Below are positions 1 to 5,662 of a stretch of DNA of 6,345 bases, in pieces. Below the pieces are notes generated by a model, which saw only the letters and a program-made list of their open reading frames with translations, ran no database searches and had not been told where the DNA came from. A program made the position numbers and the translations under genes. The DNA is from Asaia bogorensis. GTDB lineage: Bacteria; Pseudomonadota; Alphaproteobacteria; Acetobacterales; Acetobacteraceae. Every line of letters begins with the position of its first letter. Within the stretch, counting starts at the first letter, position 1. The stretch is taken from positions 1 to 6,345 of the forward strand of contig CAMCHA010000164.1 of assembly GCA_945874515.1 (NCBI GenBank), read 5' to 3'.

Positions 1-1
1 A

Positions 2-589
2 CAGCAACGCCCCGCCGGGCAACCGCAAGCGGGCCAGGGCAATCGCGCTGCGGCCGGTGCAGCAGCCGGCGCCGCCGCAGGCGCTGCCGCTACCGCCAAG
101 CCGGCCGAGCCCGCGGCAGCGCCCCCTCCGGCAGAACGCGCCCCTACCACGGGTTCCGTCACCAGCCTGCCGCTGCCGCGCTTTGCCGCGCTGCGCTCAG
201 ATGAGGTGAATATGCGCAGTGGCCCGGGCACCCGCTTCCCGATTGAATGGACCTATCAGCGCCGCGAATTGCCGGTGGAGATTGTGCGCGAATTCGAACT
301 CTGGCGCCGCATCCGTGACCCGGAAGGCACGGAAGGCTGGGTACATCAATCAACCCTGATGGGCCGGCGTTCCTTCATTGTGCGTGGCGCGCCTGGCACT
401 GAGGTCATGCTCCGCCGCCGAGCCGAGGACCAGGCGCAGCCCGTGGCGCGGCTTCGCCCCGGCGTGGTGGGGCGGCTTCGCGCCTGTGAGGCCAATAACG
501 CCTGGTGCGAGGCGCAAATCGGCGAACATCGCGGCTACATCAAGCGCGCCGATATCTGGGGCGTGGGTCCGACAGAGGAAGTCAAATAA
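2..589 (+). CDS. SH3-domain envelope protein, 5'-truncated by the window edge
   Basis: The frame is open from base 2 to the TAA at 587-589 (195 residues visible); the true start lies upstream. Residues 1-55 are a low-complexity Ala/Pro/Gln/Gly stretch, which looks like a flexible linker after an unseen signal peptide. A bacterial SH3 domain (SH3_3/DUF1058 type) follows at about 61-122, with VNMRSGPG (69-76) as the hallmark N-x-R-x-G-P-G turn, then LWRRIRDPEGTEGWVH near 100-115. A second, degenerate SH3-like repeat covers about 125-190 and ends in GYIKRADIWG. Proteins of this kind are usually exported and bind cell wall or act in the envelope; that role is inferred from the family, not shown here. 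No catalytic residues are seen. The next gene starts 42 bases downstream on the same strand, so read-through into the hydratase cluster is possible, but a functional link is not implied. A GTG at 206 falls inside the first SH3 domain and is unlikely to be the real start. Confidence 0.85.
   Translation, partial: QQRPAGQPQAGQGNRAAAGAAAGAAAGAAATAKPAEPAAAPPPAERAPTTGSVTSLPLPRFAALRSDEVNMRSGPGTRFPIEWTYQRRELPVEIVREFELWRRIRDPEGTEGWVHQSTLMGRRSFIVRGAPGTEVMLRRRAEDQAQPVARLRPGVVGRLRACEANNAWCEAQIGEHRGYIKRADIWGVGPTEEVK
47..94 (+). repeat. Degenerate 12-base repeat encoding AAAG AAAG AAAG AAAT
   Basis: Four in-frame 12-base units (47-58, 59-70, 71-82, 83-94) each encode Ala-Ala-Ala-Gly, the last ending in Thr. 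The codons differ between units, so the peptide repeat is conserved more than the DNA. It forms part of the low-complexity linker ahead of the first SH3 domain. It may be an old, drifted tandem duplication or simple compositional bias in an Ala-rich linker. Confidence 0.55.
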
Positions 590-631
590 CACCCCTTTCG
601 CGCCGTGGCTTTTCCAGATTAAGCTTCTGCC

Positions 632-925
632 ATGACCGAGGAATCACCCAACCGCGCCATCCACGACATTGGCGGGATCGCGCGCTTCCGCTGCACCCCT
701 GTTGAGCATGATGAGGCTCCGCCCGATGCCTTCGGCAAGAAGGTGGATGCCATTCGCCAAATCCTGGCGCAGAAGAAGATGATGACGGTGGATGAACTCC
801 GCCGCGGCATCGAAAGTATCCCGCAGGATGAATACTTCGCCCTTGGCTATTACGAACGCTGGCTGCGTTCCATTGCGACGCTCATGGTCGAAAAAGGCGT
901 GATCCGGCAGGAGGATTTGGCATGA
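632..925 (+). CDS. Nitrile hydratase beta subunit, N-terminal half (thiocyanate hydrolase beta-like)
   Basis: This 97-residue protein matches the N-terminal helical half of NHase beta subunits. IHDIGG at 10-15 is the family's xHDxGG opening motif. ELRRGIES (55-62) corresponds to the R-x-x-I-E segment, and YYERWL (73-78) is the conserved SYYERWL-type helix, followed by a VEKGVI stretch. It ends where a normal NHase beta subunit (roughly 210-240 residues) would continue into its SH3-like half, and the next gene supplies that half. R57 or R58 is the probable counterpart of the conserved beta arginine that hydrogen-bonds the oxidised cysteine ligands of the metal in NHase. The ATG at 632 is favoured because it sits nine codons before the HDxGG motif; I see no clear Shine-Dalgarno before it. 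The stop overlaps the next start (ATGA, 922-925), which implies translational coupling. NHase activators are homologous to this half, but they lack the HDxGG opening, so I prefer a structural subunit. Confidence 0.85.
   Translation: MTEESPNRAIHDIGGIARFRCTPVEHDEAPPDAFGKKVDAIRQILAQKKMMTVDELRRGIESIPQDEYFALGYYERWLRSIATLMVEKGVIRQEDLA
909..914 (+). promoter_or_regulatory. Strong ribosome binding site AGGAGG for the beta C-half gene
   Basis: AGGAGG lies 7 bases before the ATG at 922, inside the end of the preceding gene. It fixes the start of the second hydratase gene and, with the ATGA overlap, supports two separate, coupled polypeptides and not a frameshifted single beta subunit. Confidence 0.8.
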
Positions 926-1230
926 GCGCTGCGCCTGAGGCCTCTGCGCCGCGTTTCGCCGCCGGCGCGCAAGTGCGCGTTAAGGATGATTGGCCCGAAA
1001 CCCGCGGCCCCTGCCATATCCGCACGCCCTATTATGTGCGTGGGAGGCTGGGCCAGGTGGTGCGCCCGCTTGGCGCCTTCCCGAACCCGGAAGACCTAGC
1101 CTTCGCCCGCCCGGCGCCGCGCCGGCAGCTTTACCACGTGCTGTTCGAACAGCCGCCCATTTGGAATGAGGGCAAGGCCGGCGATACGGTTATGGTGGAA
1201 ATCTTCGAACATTGGTTGGAGGAAGCCTGA
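922..1230 (+). CDS. Nitrile hydratase beta subunit, C-terminal SH3-like half (thiocyanate hydrolase alpha-like)
   Basis: This 102-residue protein is the C-terminal beta-barrel (SH3-like) half of an NHase beta subunit on its own polypeptide. RFAAGAQVRV (11-20) is the typical domain opening. HIRTPYYVRGRLG (32-44) is the conserved H-x-R-x-P-x-Y-x-R-G-x-x-G motif, whose arginine is one of the two beta arginines that contact the metal-centre cysteine oxygens in NHase. LYHVLFE (70-76), then DTVMVEIFEHWLE (88-100), match the barrel's closing strands. In classical NHase this domain is fused behind the HDxGG half; in thiocyanate hydrolase and toyocamycin nitrile hydratase it is separate. The ATG at 922 is set by AGGAGG upstream and by the 4-base overlap with the previous gene. 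The next gene begins 1 base after the stop. Expected location is the cytoplasm, as part of a heteromeric complex with its two neighbours. Confidence 0.87.
   Translation: MSAAPEASAPRFAAGAQVRVKDDWPETRGPCHIRTPYYVRGRLGQVVRPLGAFPNPEDLAFARPAPRRQLYHVLFEQPPIWNEGKAGDTVMVEIFEHWLEEA
1218..1222 (+). promoter_or_regulatory. Ribosome binding site GGAGG for the alpha subunit gene
   Basis: GGAGG lies 9 bases before the ATG at 1232, within the last codons of the preceding gene. It selects ATG 1232 over in-frame upstream candidates such as 1166, which would add 22 residues translated out of frame over the neighbouring gene. Confidence 0.75.
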
Positions 1231-1231
1231 C

Positions 1232-1813
1232 ATGGCCGCGCCCCCCTCTGGCGTAAACCTCGCGCTGCTGGACAAGTTGGTTGCCGCACTCTCCGCCAAA
1301 GGGCTGGTGACTGAGGCTGAGATCAACGAACGCCAAACCATCACGGAGCGTGCGAGCCCCGAGATCGGCGCGCGCATGGTGGCCCGCGCCTGGACTGATC
1401 CTGACTACTACGCGCTGCTGATGCGTGACGGTAAGGCCGCGGCTGAGGCGGAGGGCGCTTCCATGGCCGGCGCCCCGGAACTGGGCGTTTTGGAAAACAC
1501 GCCAAAGCAGCATCATCTGGTGGTCTGTACGCTATGTTCCTGCTACCCGCGCGCGCTGTTGGGCTACCCGCCGGGCTGGTATAAATCCTTCGCCTATCGG
1601 TCACGCGCCGTGCGTGAACCGCGCGCGGTGCTGGCGGAATGGGGCACGCAAATCCCTGATGATATGGAAATCCGCGTGGTGGATAGCACGGCGGATTACC
1701 GCTGGATGGTGCTGCCCATGCGCCCCGCTGGGACCGAGGGGTGGAGTGCGGAGAAGTTGGCGGGGATTGTCACGCGGGATGCATTGGTTGGGGTGGCGGT
1801 GCCGCGGGTGTGA
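1232..1813 (+). CDS. Cobalt-type nitrile hydratase alpha / thiocyanate hydrolase gamma subunit
   Basis: This 193-residue metal-bearing subunit is close to the usual NHase alpha length of about 200. The core motif VCTLCSC at 98-104 carries Cys99, Cys102, Ser103 and Cys104. In this family, the three cysteine sulfurs and two backbone amides hold a non-corrin metal, and two cysteines are post-translationally oxidised. Thr at position 100 is the cobalt-type signature; iron-type enzymes have Ser. Other family blocks are ENTP (88-91), PPGWYKS (113-119), YRSRAVREPR (122-131), DSTADYRWMVLP (151-162), RPAGTEGW (164-171) and VTRDALVGVAVP (180-191). The enzyme hydrates a nitrile to an amide or hydrolyses thiocyanate to carbonyl sulfide and ammonia; sequence alone does not decide. 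Two hints favour the thiocyanate hydrolase/split group: Arg107 directly after Cys-Tyr-Pro, and the two half-beta genes just upstream. It is the last gene of the cluster and stops 7 bases from a convergent gene's stop. No activator gene follows. Confidence 0.9.
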   Translation: MAAPPSGVNLALLDKLVAALSAKGLVTEAEINERQTITERASPEIGARMVARAWTDPDYYALLMRDGKAAAEAEGASMAGAPELGVLENTPKQHHLVVCTLCSCYPRALLGYPPGWYKSFAYRSRAVREPRAVLAEWGTQIPDDMEIRVVDSTADYRWMVLPMRPAGTEGWSAEKLAGIVTRDALVGVAVPRV

Positions 1814-1820
1814 AGCACCC
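1806..1820. other. Small hairpin at the convergent gene junction
   Basis: GGGTG (1806-1810) and CACCC (1816-1820) form a 5-bp perfect stem around a TGAAG loop that contains the alpha-subunit stop codon. A wider inverted repeat, TTGGTTG (1784-1790) and CAACCAA (1830-1836), encloses it. Neither arm is followed by a T run on either strand, so this is a weak candidate for an intrinsic terminator serving the two converging genes. Confidence 0.3.
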
Positions 1821-3515
1821 TCAACTCATCAACCAAACAATCACCGTCCCGCCCGAGGTCAGTAGGATATGGCCGAAGGGCACGGCGGCGGTATAGCCCA
1901 GCACCGCAATCGGACTGCCTGATTTTTCCTGCAATGCGGCCAAAGCCGCTGTCATGGTTTGCGCGCCGGAAAGCGCGCCCAACAGCAGAAGCGGGTTCAT
2001 GCGCAGCACATAGCGCCCGATGAATAGTCCGATGAATTGCGGCACCAGCGTCACGAAAACCCCGGCAATCAGCAGCCCAAAGCCCACTTCGCGCACCGCG
2101 TCCACAAATACAGGGCCGGCATGCAGGCCTATCATGCCCACAAAGGCCGCGAGGCCGAGCGAGGTCATCAAGGAAATCGCCGCATCCGGAATGCGCGCGA
2201 AATGCGGCCGGCGGGACCGCAGCCAGCCAATGAAAAGCCCCGCCAGCAGCGTGCCCACACTGGTGGAAAGCGCGATATGCGCACCCGCAATATCCACCCC
2301 CACTACTGAACCAATCAGCCCGCCGACAAAAATCGCGAGTCCAAGCGTCACGTAATCCGTCGCGTCAGTTTGGCGGATCGCAGCACCCGCCAGCGCCGCG
2401 GCTGCTTCCACATTCTTCTCAGTCCCGATCAGGGTAATGATATCACCGCGCTCCAGCCGGGTTTCGGGGCTGATCGGCACTTCAAGCCCGCTGCGCAGAA
2501 TGTGGCGCAGGAAAACGCCCCGCGCTTCGGGCGCTTCGCTGAGTTCAGCAACGCTCCGCCCCACGACTGCGGCCCCCGCAACATAAACATCAAGCGACAG
2601 TGCCGAGATATCCAGCAATTCCCTGTCTTCAACCTCTCGGAGGTCAGCGCCTAGAAATTCAATCAGCACATCGCGGCGCGCTTCCAGCGCAACAATATCA
2701 CCTGCCTGCAAAACCAATTCCGGGCGCGGTTCCATCAGCGCATCGCCGCGCCGGATGCGCTGGATAAAGATGCGCTGGCCCGCTGCCATGGCCTCTGCCG
2801 ACGCCACGGTTTTCTCGGTCAGCGCCGCACCGGGCGCAATCGCATAGGCGCGGATTTCAACGGGCCGCCACGCAGATGCAATGCCGGCGCGCTTTTGGGT
2901 AAAGCCGTATTTTTCTTCAAGCTTGCGTGCTTCTTCCGCCACATCAATGCGGAGAATTGCCGGGCCTATGACCGTTGTCATCAAAATCACGCCGAGTGCG
3001 CCGAACAGATAGCAAAGCGCATCCGCAACCGCGATATGGCTGATCATCTGATCGCGCTGTTCTTTCGGCAGTGGCAGCGCGCGGATCGCTTCAGCCGCCG
3101 TACCAATGGCCGGCGATTCAGTGGTGGCGCCGGAGAAAAGCCCAGCAGCAAAGCCCGCATCAAGCCCCAGAATGCGCGCGGCAATCACCGCGGTTGCCAC
3201 GCCAGCCAATGGCACGATGATGCCAATGGCAATGCCGGGCAGCCCATCGCCCTTCACCGCACTCAGGAATTTCGGCCCAACCGAATAGCCAATGCCGAAT
3301 AGAAACAGCAGAAACAGGATGGAACGCGCAACCTCTGAAACTGGTACTTCCGCGAATTGGCCGATCAATAGCCCAGCAAAAAGCGCCCCCGTCACAGGCC
3401 CCAAGCCGAAGCCGCGATATTTGAACTGGCCGATGAAATAACCAACGCCGAGCACCAGAAACACCGTAAGATCCGGATGTTTTTCCAAAAAATGGGCAAA
3501 ATCACTGAAACCCAT
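1821..3515 (-). CDS. AspT/YidE-type antiporter with two TrkA-C (RCK_C) domains
   Basis: This 564-residue inner-membrane protein has the aspartate:alanine exchanger (AAE family, AspT/YidE/YbjL) layout. Hydrophobic helices fall at about 17-32, 38-54, 64-80, 92-115, 119-138 and 160-190. A soluble middle of two RCK_C domains follows (about 218-290 and 300-380), then a second membrane half at about 388-432, 445-497 and 505-563. The two membrane halves carry matching signatures, SGATTESPAIG (128-138) and SGAQTMTAAL (516-525), as expected for an internally duplicated transporter with paired substrate-site segments. RCK_C domains usually sense small ligands and regulate transport. Known AspT exchanges aspartate for alanine; many relatives have unknown substrates, so the substrate here is not assigned. 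The ATG at 3515 has a G-run (complement of 3525-3530) 9 bases upstream. It follows rsmI on the same strand after an 85-base gap in which I see no convincing promoter or terminator, and converges on the hydratase cluster with 7 bases between stops. Confidence 0.88.
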   Translation of the reverse strand: MGFSDFAHFLEKHPDLTVFLVLGVGYFIGQFKYRGFGLGPVTGALFAGLLIGQFAEVPVSEVARSILFLLFLFGIGYSVGPKFLSAVKGDGLPGIAIGIIVPLAGVATAVIAARILGLDAGFAAGLFSGATTESPAIGTAAEAIRALPLPKEQRDQMISHIAVADALCYLFGALGVILMTTVIGPAILRIDVAEEARKLEEKYGFTQKRAGIASAWRPVEIRAYAIAPGAALTEKTVASAEAMAAGQRIFIQRIRRGDALMEPRPELVLQAGDIVALEARRDVLIEFLGADLREVEDRELLDISALSLDVYVAGAAVVGRSVAELSEAPEARGVFLRHILRSGLEVPISPETRLERGDIITLIGTEKNVEAAAALAGAAIRQTDATDYVTLGLAIFVGGLIGSVVGVDIAGAHIALSTSVGTLLAGLFIGWLRSRRPHFARIPDAAISLMTSLGLAAFVGMIGLHAGPVFVDAVREVGFGLLIAGVFVTLVPQFIGLFIGRYVLRMNPLLLLGALSGAQTMTAALAALQEKSGSPIAVLGYTAAVPFGHILLTSGGTVIVWLMS

Positions 3516-3600
3516 GTGCCAATTCCCCCCGAATCCTAAGCCTTAACCGCACCCTGACGGACCCAGCCAAGCCTGCCAAGCTGCCTTATTCTGCAAGTCA

Positions 3601-4512
3601 CTATTGCTGCCCGAGCATACCTAGCGCTTCCCGATAAACATCGCGCCGCTTGCGCCCGGTAGCCTTCGCCACCGCCTCAGCGGCATCCTTCACCGAAAGC
3701 CCACCAGCCAAGGCAGCGCGAAGCTGCGCGGTCACTTCCGCATCACCCACCACCGCCTCGGCCGCGGCTGGGCCGACCACGATGCAAATCTCGCCGCGCG
3801 CTTCGGCGCTTTCGTAATGCGCTGCCAAGGCGGCAAGGCTCCCGCGCCGCACTTCCTCAAAGCGTTTGGTCAATTCACGTGCGACGGCGGCTGGGCGTTC
3901 AGCACCAAAGGCTGCGGCCATGTCAGTAAGGCTTTCGGCCAGGCGATGCGGCGCCTCATAGAAGATTACGCTGGCGGCAAGCCCCGCCTGTTCCAATGCC
4001 TTCAGGCGCGTGAGTGCTGCCTGGCGCGCGCCGGTGCGGGGTGGCAGGAAGCCTTCGAACAGGAAGGGTTCGGGCGGCAGGCCGGACAGCACCAGGGCCA
4101 TTACCGCTGCATTGGGGCCGGGAATGGCCGAGATCGCCAGCCCCGCTGCAATCGCTGCGCGCACCAGCCGGAAGCCTGGATCACTCACCAAAGGCGTACC
4201 GGCATCTGATACCAACGCCAATTTCTGGCCCTTGCCCAACATTTCCAGTATGCGGGGAAGCTCAGACGCTTCATTATGGTCATGCAGAGGAATCAGTCGC
4301 ACCGTTACACCCAGCCGGGAGAGCATTGCGCCAGTTGTTCTGCTATCCTCGCATAGCACCGCGTCGGCTGCCCGCAAGGCGGCCAGGGCGCGGGGCGAAA
4401 GATCCCCCATATTGCCTATGGGTGTCGCAACCAATGTTAGGCCGGGCCCAATCGCGGGCGCAGCCGAAGGATGGACTGATCGTGCCTCGTTTTCTGTTTC
4501 GGCTGCCGTCAC
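3601..4512 (-). CDS. rsmI: 16S rRNA (cytidine-1402-2'-O)-methyltransferase RsmI
   Basis: This 303-residue protein uses S-adenosylmethionine to methylate the 2'-O of C1402 in the decoding centre of 16S rRNA, in the cytoplasm. It belongs to the tetrapyrrole methylase fold. Diagnostic blocks are VATPIGN (28-34), CEDSRTTG (54-61), LHDHNE (76-81), LVSDAGTPLVSDPG (100-113), IPGPNA (130-135), FYEAPHR (184-190) and ARELTKRFEE (211-220). The C-terminal GRKRRDVY (286-293) is the small RsmI helical tail. Length is near the family's typical 280-300, with about 20 extra N-terminal residues. The start is a GTG at 4512, with AAGGG (complement of 4522-4526) 9 bases upstream; no in-frame ATG lies between it and the conserved core. 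The gene diverges from the LpoA-like lipoprotein gene, and the two coding 5' ends overlap by 31 bases. The common downstream partner yraN is not present; the antiporter gene follows instead. Confidence 0.95.
   Translation of the reverse strand: MTAAETENEARSVHPSAAPAIGPGLTLVATPIGNMGDLSPRALAALRAADAVLCEDSRTTGAMLSRLGVTVRLIPLHDHNEASELPRILEMLGKGQKLALVSDAGTPLVSDPGFRLVRAAIAAGLAISAIPGPNAAVMALVLSGLPPEPFLFEGFLPPRTGARQAALTRLKALEQAGLAASVIFYEAPHRLAESLTDMAAAFGAERPAAVARELTKRFEEVRRGSLAALAAHYESAEARGEICIVVGPAAAEAVVGDAEVTAQLRAALAGGLSVKDAAEAVAKATGRKRRDVYREALGMLGQQ
4467..4471 (+). promoter_or_regulatory. Ribosome binding site AAGGA supporting the GTG start of the lipoprotein
   Basis: AAGGA ends 10 bases before GTG 4482 and lies inside the first codons of the divergent rsmI gene. 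It matters because the frame stays open far upstream, and this site together with the signal peptide decides the start. Confidence 0.55.
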
Positions 4513-5633
4513 GCCTATTGGCCCTTGTTCCGCTTGGGATGCTTGTCGCGCTTGCGGCCTGTGCCCCGCAAGCCCCCATCATTGTTGGAGCCCCGCCGGG
4601 CACCGCGCCGGCTGATGTGGCGCGCACAAGGGTAGCACTGCTGCTGCCGCTGTCGGGGCAACAGGAACAGCTCGGCCAAGCGCTGCAACAGGCGGCGGAA
4701 TTGGCGCTGTTTGAACAGAATGACGGCAGGGTTGAATTTATCCCGGTGGATACGGGTGGTAATGCAATGGGGGCGGGGGATGCGGCGCGGCGCGCCGTCG
4801 GCCTTGGTGCGGTCAGTATGGTGGGCCCGCTTACCTCGGGTGAAACCGCTGGCGCGGCGCCGGTGGCGCAAGCGGCGCGTCTGCCCGTGCTGGCCTTCAC
4901 CAATGATGCGTCCCAGGCCCGACCGGGCGTTTGGACGCTTGGCATAACGCCCGAACAGCAGATGCGCCGCGTGATGGGCTCGGCCATGTCCGCAGGCGCG
5001 CAGCAATTCGGCATGGTAGCGCCGGATGATGCTTTTGGCCGGGCGCTTGCCGTCGCCATGCGCAACACAGCCGCTGATTTCAACCTGCCCAGTCCGGCAA
5101 TTGTGCTGTTCAATGATCGGGCTGGCGCGGCCGGGCCGGTTGCCCAGATGTCCCGCCAGGCGAACCAGGCGATTGATGCGGTGATGATTGGCGCCACGGG
5201 CTCTCGCGCACGGGAATTGGCCGCGGCTGTCAGGGCGGGGGCGCAGGCAAACCCGCGGCCCTTGCTGCTTGGCCACGCGCTTTGGATCGCCGATGCTGGG
5301 CTTGCCAATGAACCTGCTTTGCATGGCGCGCTTTTTCCCGCCCCCGATGAAGCTGCGCGTGGCGCTTTTGATACGCGTTATCAGCAGGCTTTCGGCCAGC
5401 GCCCACCGCGGATTGCGGGTGTGGCACATGACGCGGCGCTGATGGCGGCGGGGCTGGCGGTGGCGCCGCCCGGCACCAATCCCGAGTCCACGCCTCGCTT
5501 TGAAGGGGTGGATGGTCCGCTGCAGCTCCGTTCTGGGGGCGCGGTGGATCGCGGCCTCGCGCTGTATCGCATTGCGCCGAACGGCGATGCGGTGTTGGTT
5601 GAACCCGCCATGCCGCTTGGGATTGGCTTCTGA
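4482..5633 (+). CDS. LppC/LpoA-like lipoprotein, penicillin-binding protein activator family
   Basis: This 383-residue predicted lipoprotein starts at GTG 4482. Arg3, Arg7 and Arg11 precede a hydrophobic stretch (12-26), ending in the lipobox Leu24-Ala25-Ala26-Cys27, so Cys27 should be lipidated after signal peptidase II cleavage. Ala at +2 suggests outer-membrane sorting if the E. coli Lol rule holds. The mature part is a type-1 periplasmic-binding fold: RVALLLPLSGQ (50-60) opens lobe one, VGPLTSGET (114-122) and PVLAFTND (135-142) are typical strand/loop blocks, and FGMVAPDDAFGRALA (176-190) starts lobe two. E. coli LpoA (about 680 residues) has an extra N-terminal TPR half and activates PBP1a; this short form lacks that half, so the same partner is only inferred. 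An amino-acid-binding transporter component is the alternative, but the position opposite rsmI favours the LppC/LpoA group. The sensor kinase gene begins 8 bases after the stop. Confidence 0.88.
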   Translation: MPRFLFRLPSRLLALVPLGMLVALAACAPQAPIIVGAPPGTAPADVARTRVALLLPLSGQQEQLGQALQQAAELALFEQNDGRVEFIPVDTGGNAMGAGDAARRAVGLGAVSMVGPLTSGETAGAAPVAQAARLPVLAFTNDASQARPGVWTLGITPEQQMRRVMGSAMSAGAQQFGMVAPDDAFGRALAVAMRNTAADFNLPSPAIVLFNDRAGAAGPVAQMSRQANQAIDAVMIGATGSRARELAAAVRAGAQANPRPLLLGHALWIADAGLANEPALHGALFPAPDEAARGAFDTRYQQAFGQRPPRIAGVAHDAALMAAGLAVAPPGTNPESTPRFEGVDGPLQLRSGGAVDRGLALYRIAPNGDAVLVEPAMPLGIGF

Positions 5634-5640
5634 ATGATGC

Positions 5641-5662
5641 CATGCGGGCAGCTTCCCGCATG
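5641..5662 (+). other. Perfect 8-bp hairpin over the sensor kinase start codons
   Basis: CATGCGGG (5641-5648) and CCCGCATG (5655-5662) pair perfectly around the 6-base loop CAGCTT. Both candidate kinase start codons, ATG 5642 and ATG 5660, lie in the arms. No T run follows, so it does not look like an intrinsic terminator. It could reduce free initiation and make kinase translation depend on ribosomes arriving from the lipoprotein gene; that role is inferred. Confidence 0.5.

Noticed and set aside
922..925. Possible frameshift splitting one beta-subunit gene
   Set aside because: AGGAGG sits at ideal spacing before a proper ATG, and the second half begins with its own linker before the domain; this fits the known split family. 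It remains a point to confirm in the reads.
1166..1231. Upstream start adding 22 residues to the NHase alpha subunit
   Set aside because: It would overlap the beta C-half gene out of frame, and GGAGG at 1218-1222 points to ATG 1232.
2020..2654. Plus-strand frames opposite the antiporter (2020-2355, 2037-2309, 2370-2654)
   Set aside because: They have no motifs and simply mirror the antiporter codons.
3566..3581. Direct repeat GCCAAGC (3566-3572 and 3575-3581) between rsmI and the antiporter
   Set aside because: It is too short to distinguish from chance, with no hairpin and no recognised operator pattern; I also found no convincing -35/-10 pair in 3516-3600.
4014..4481. Open frame that would extend the LpoA-like protein by 156 residues at its N-terminus
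   Set aside because: It lies antisense to rsmI, is Arg/Pro-rich with no domain, and would bury the signal peptide and lipobox; GTG 4482 with AAGGA upstream fits better.
4343..5308. Long minus-strand frame (321 residues) antisense to the lipoprotein gene
   Set aside because: It has compositionally biased Ala/Ser/Arg sequence with no recognisable motif, opposite a well-supported gene; typical shadow frame in GC-rich DNA.
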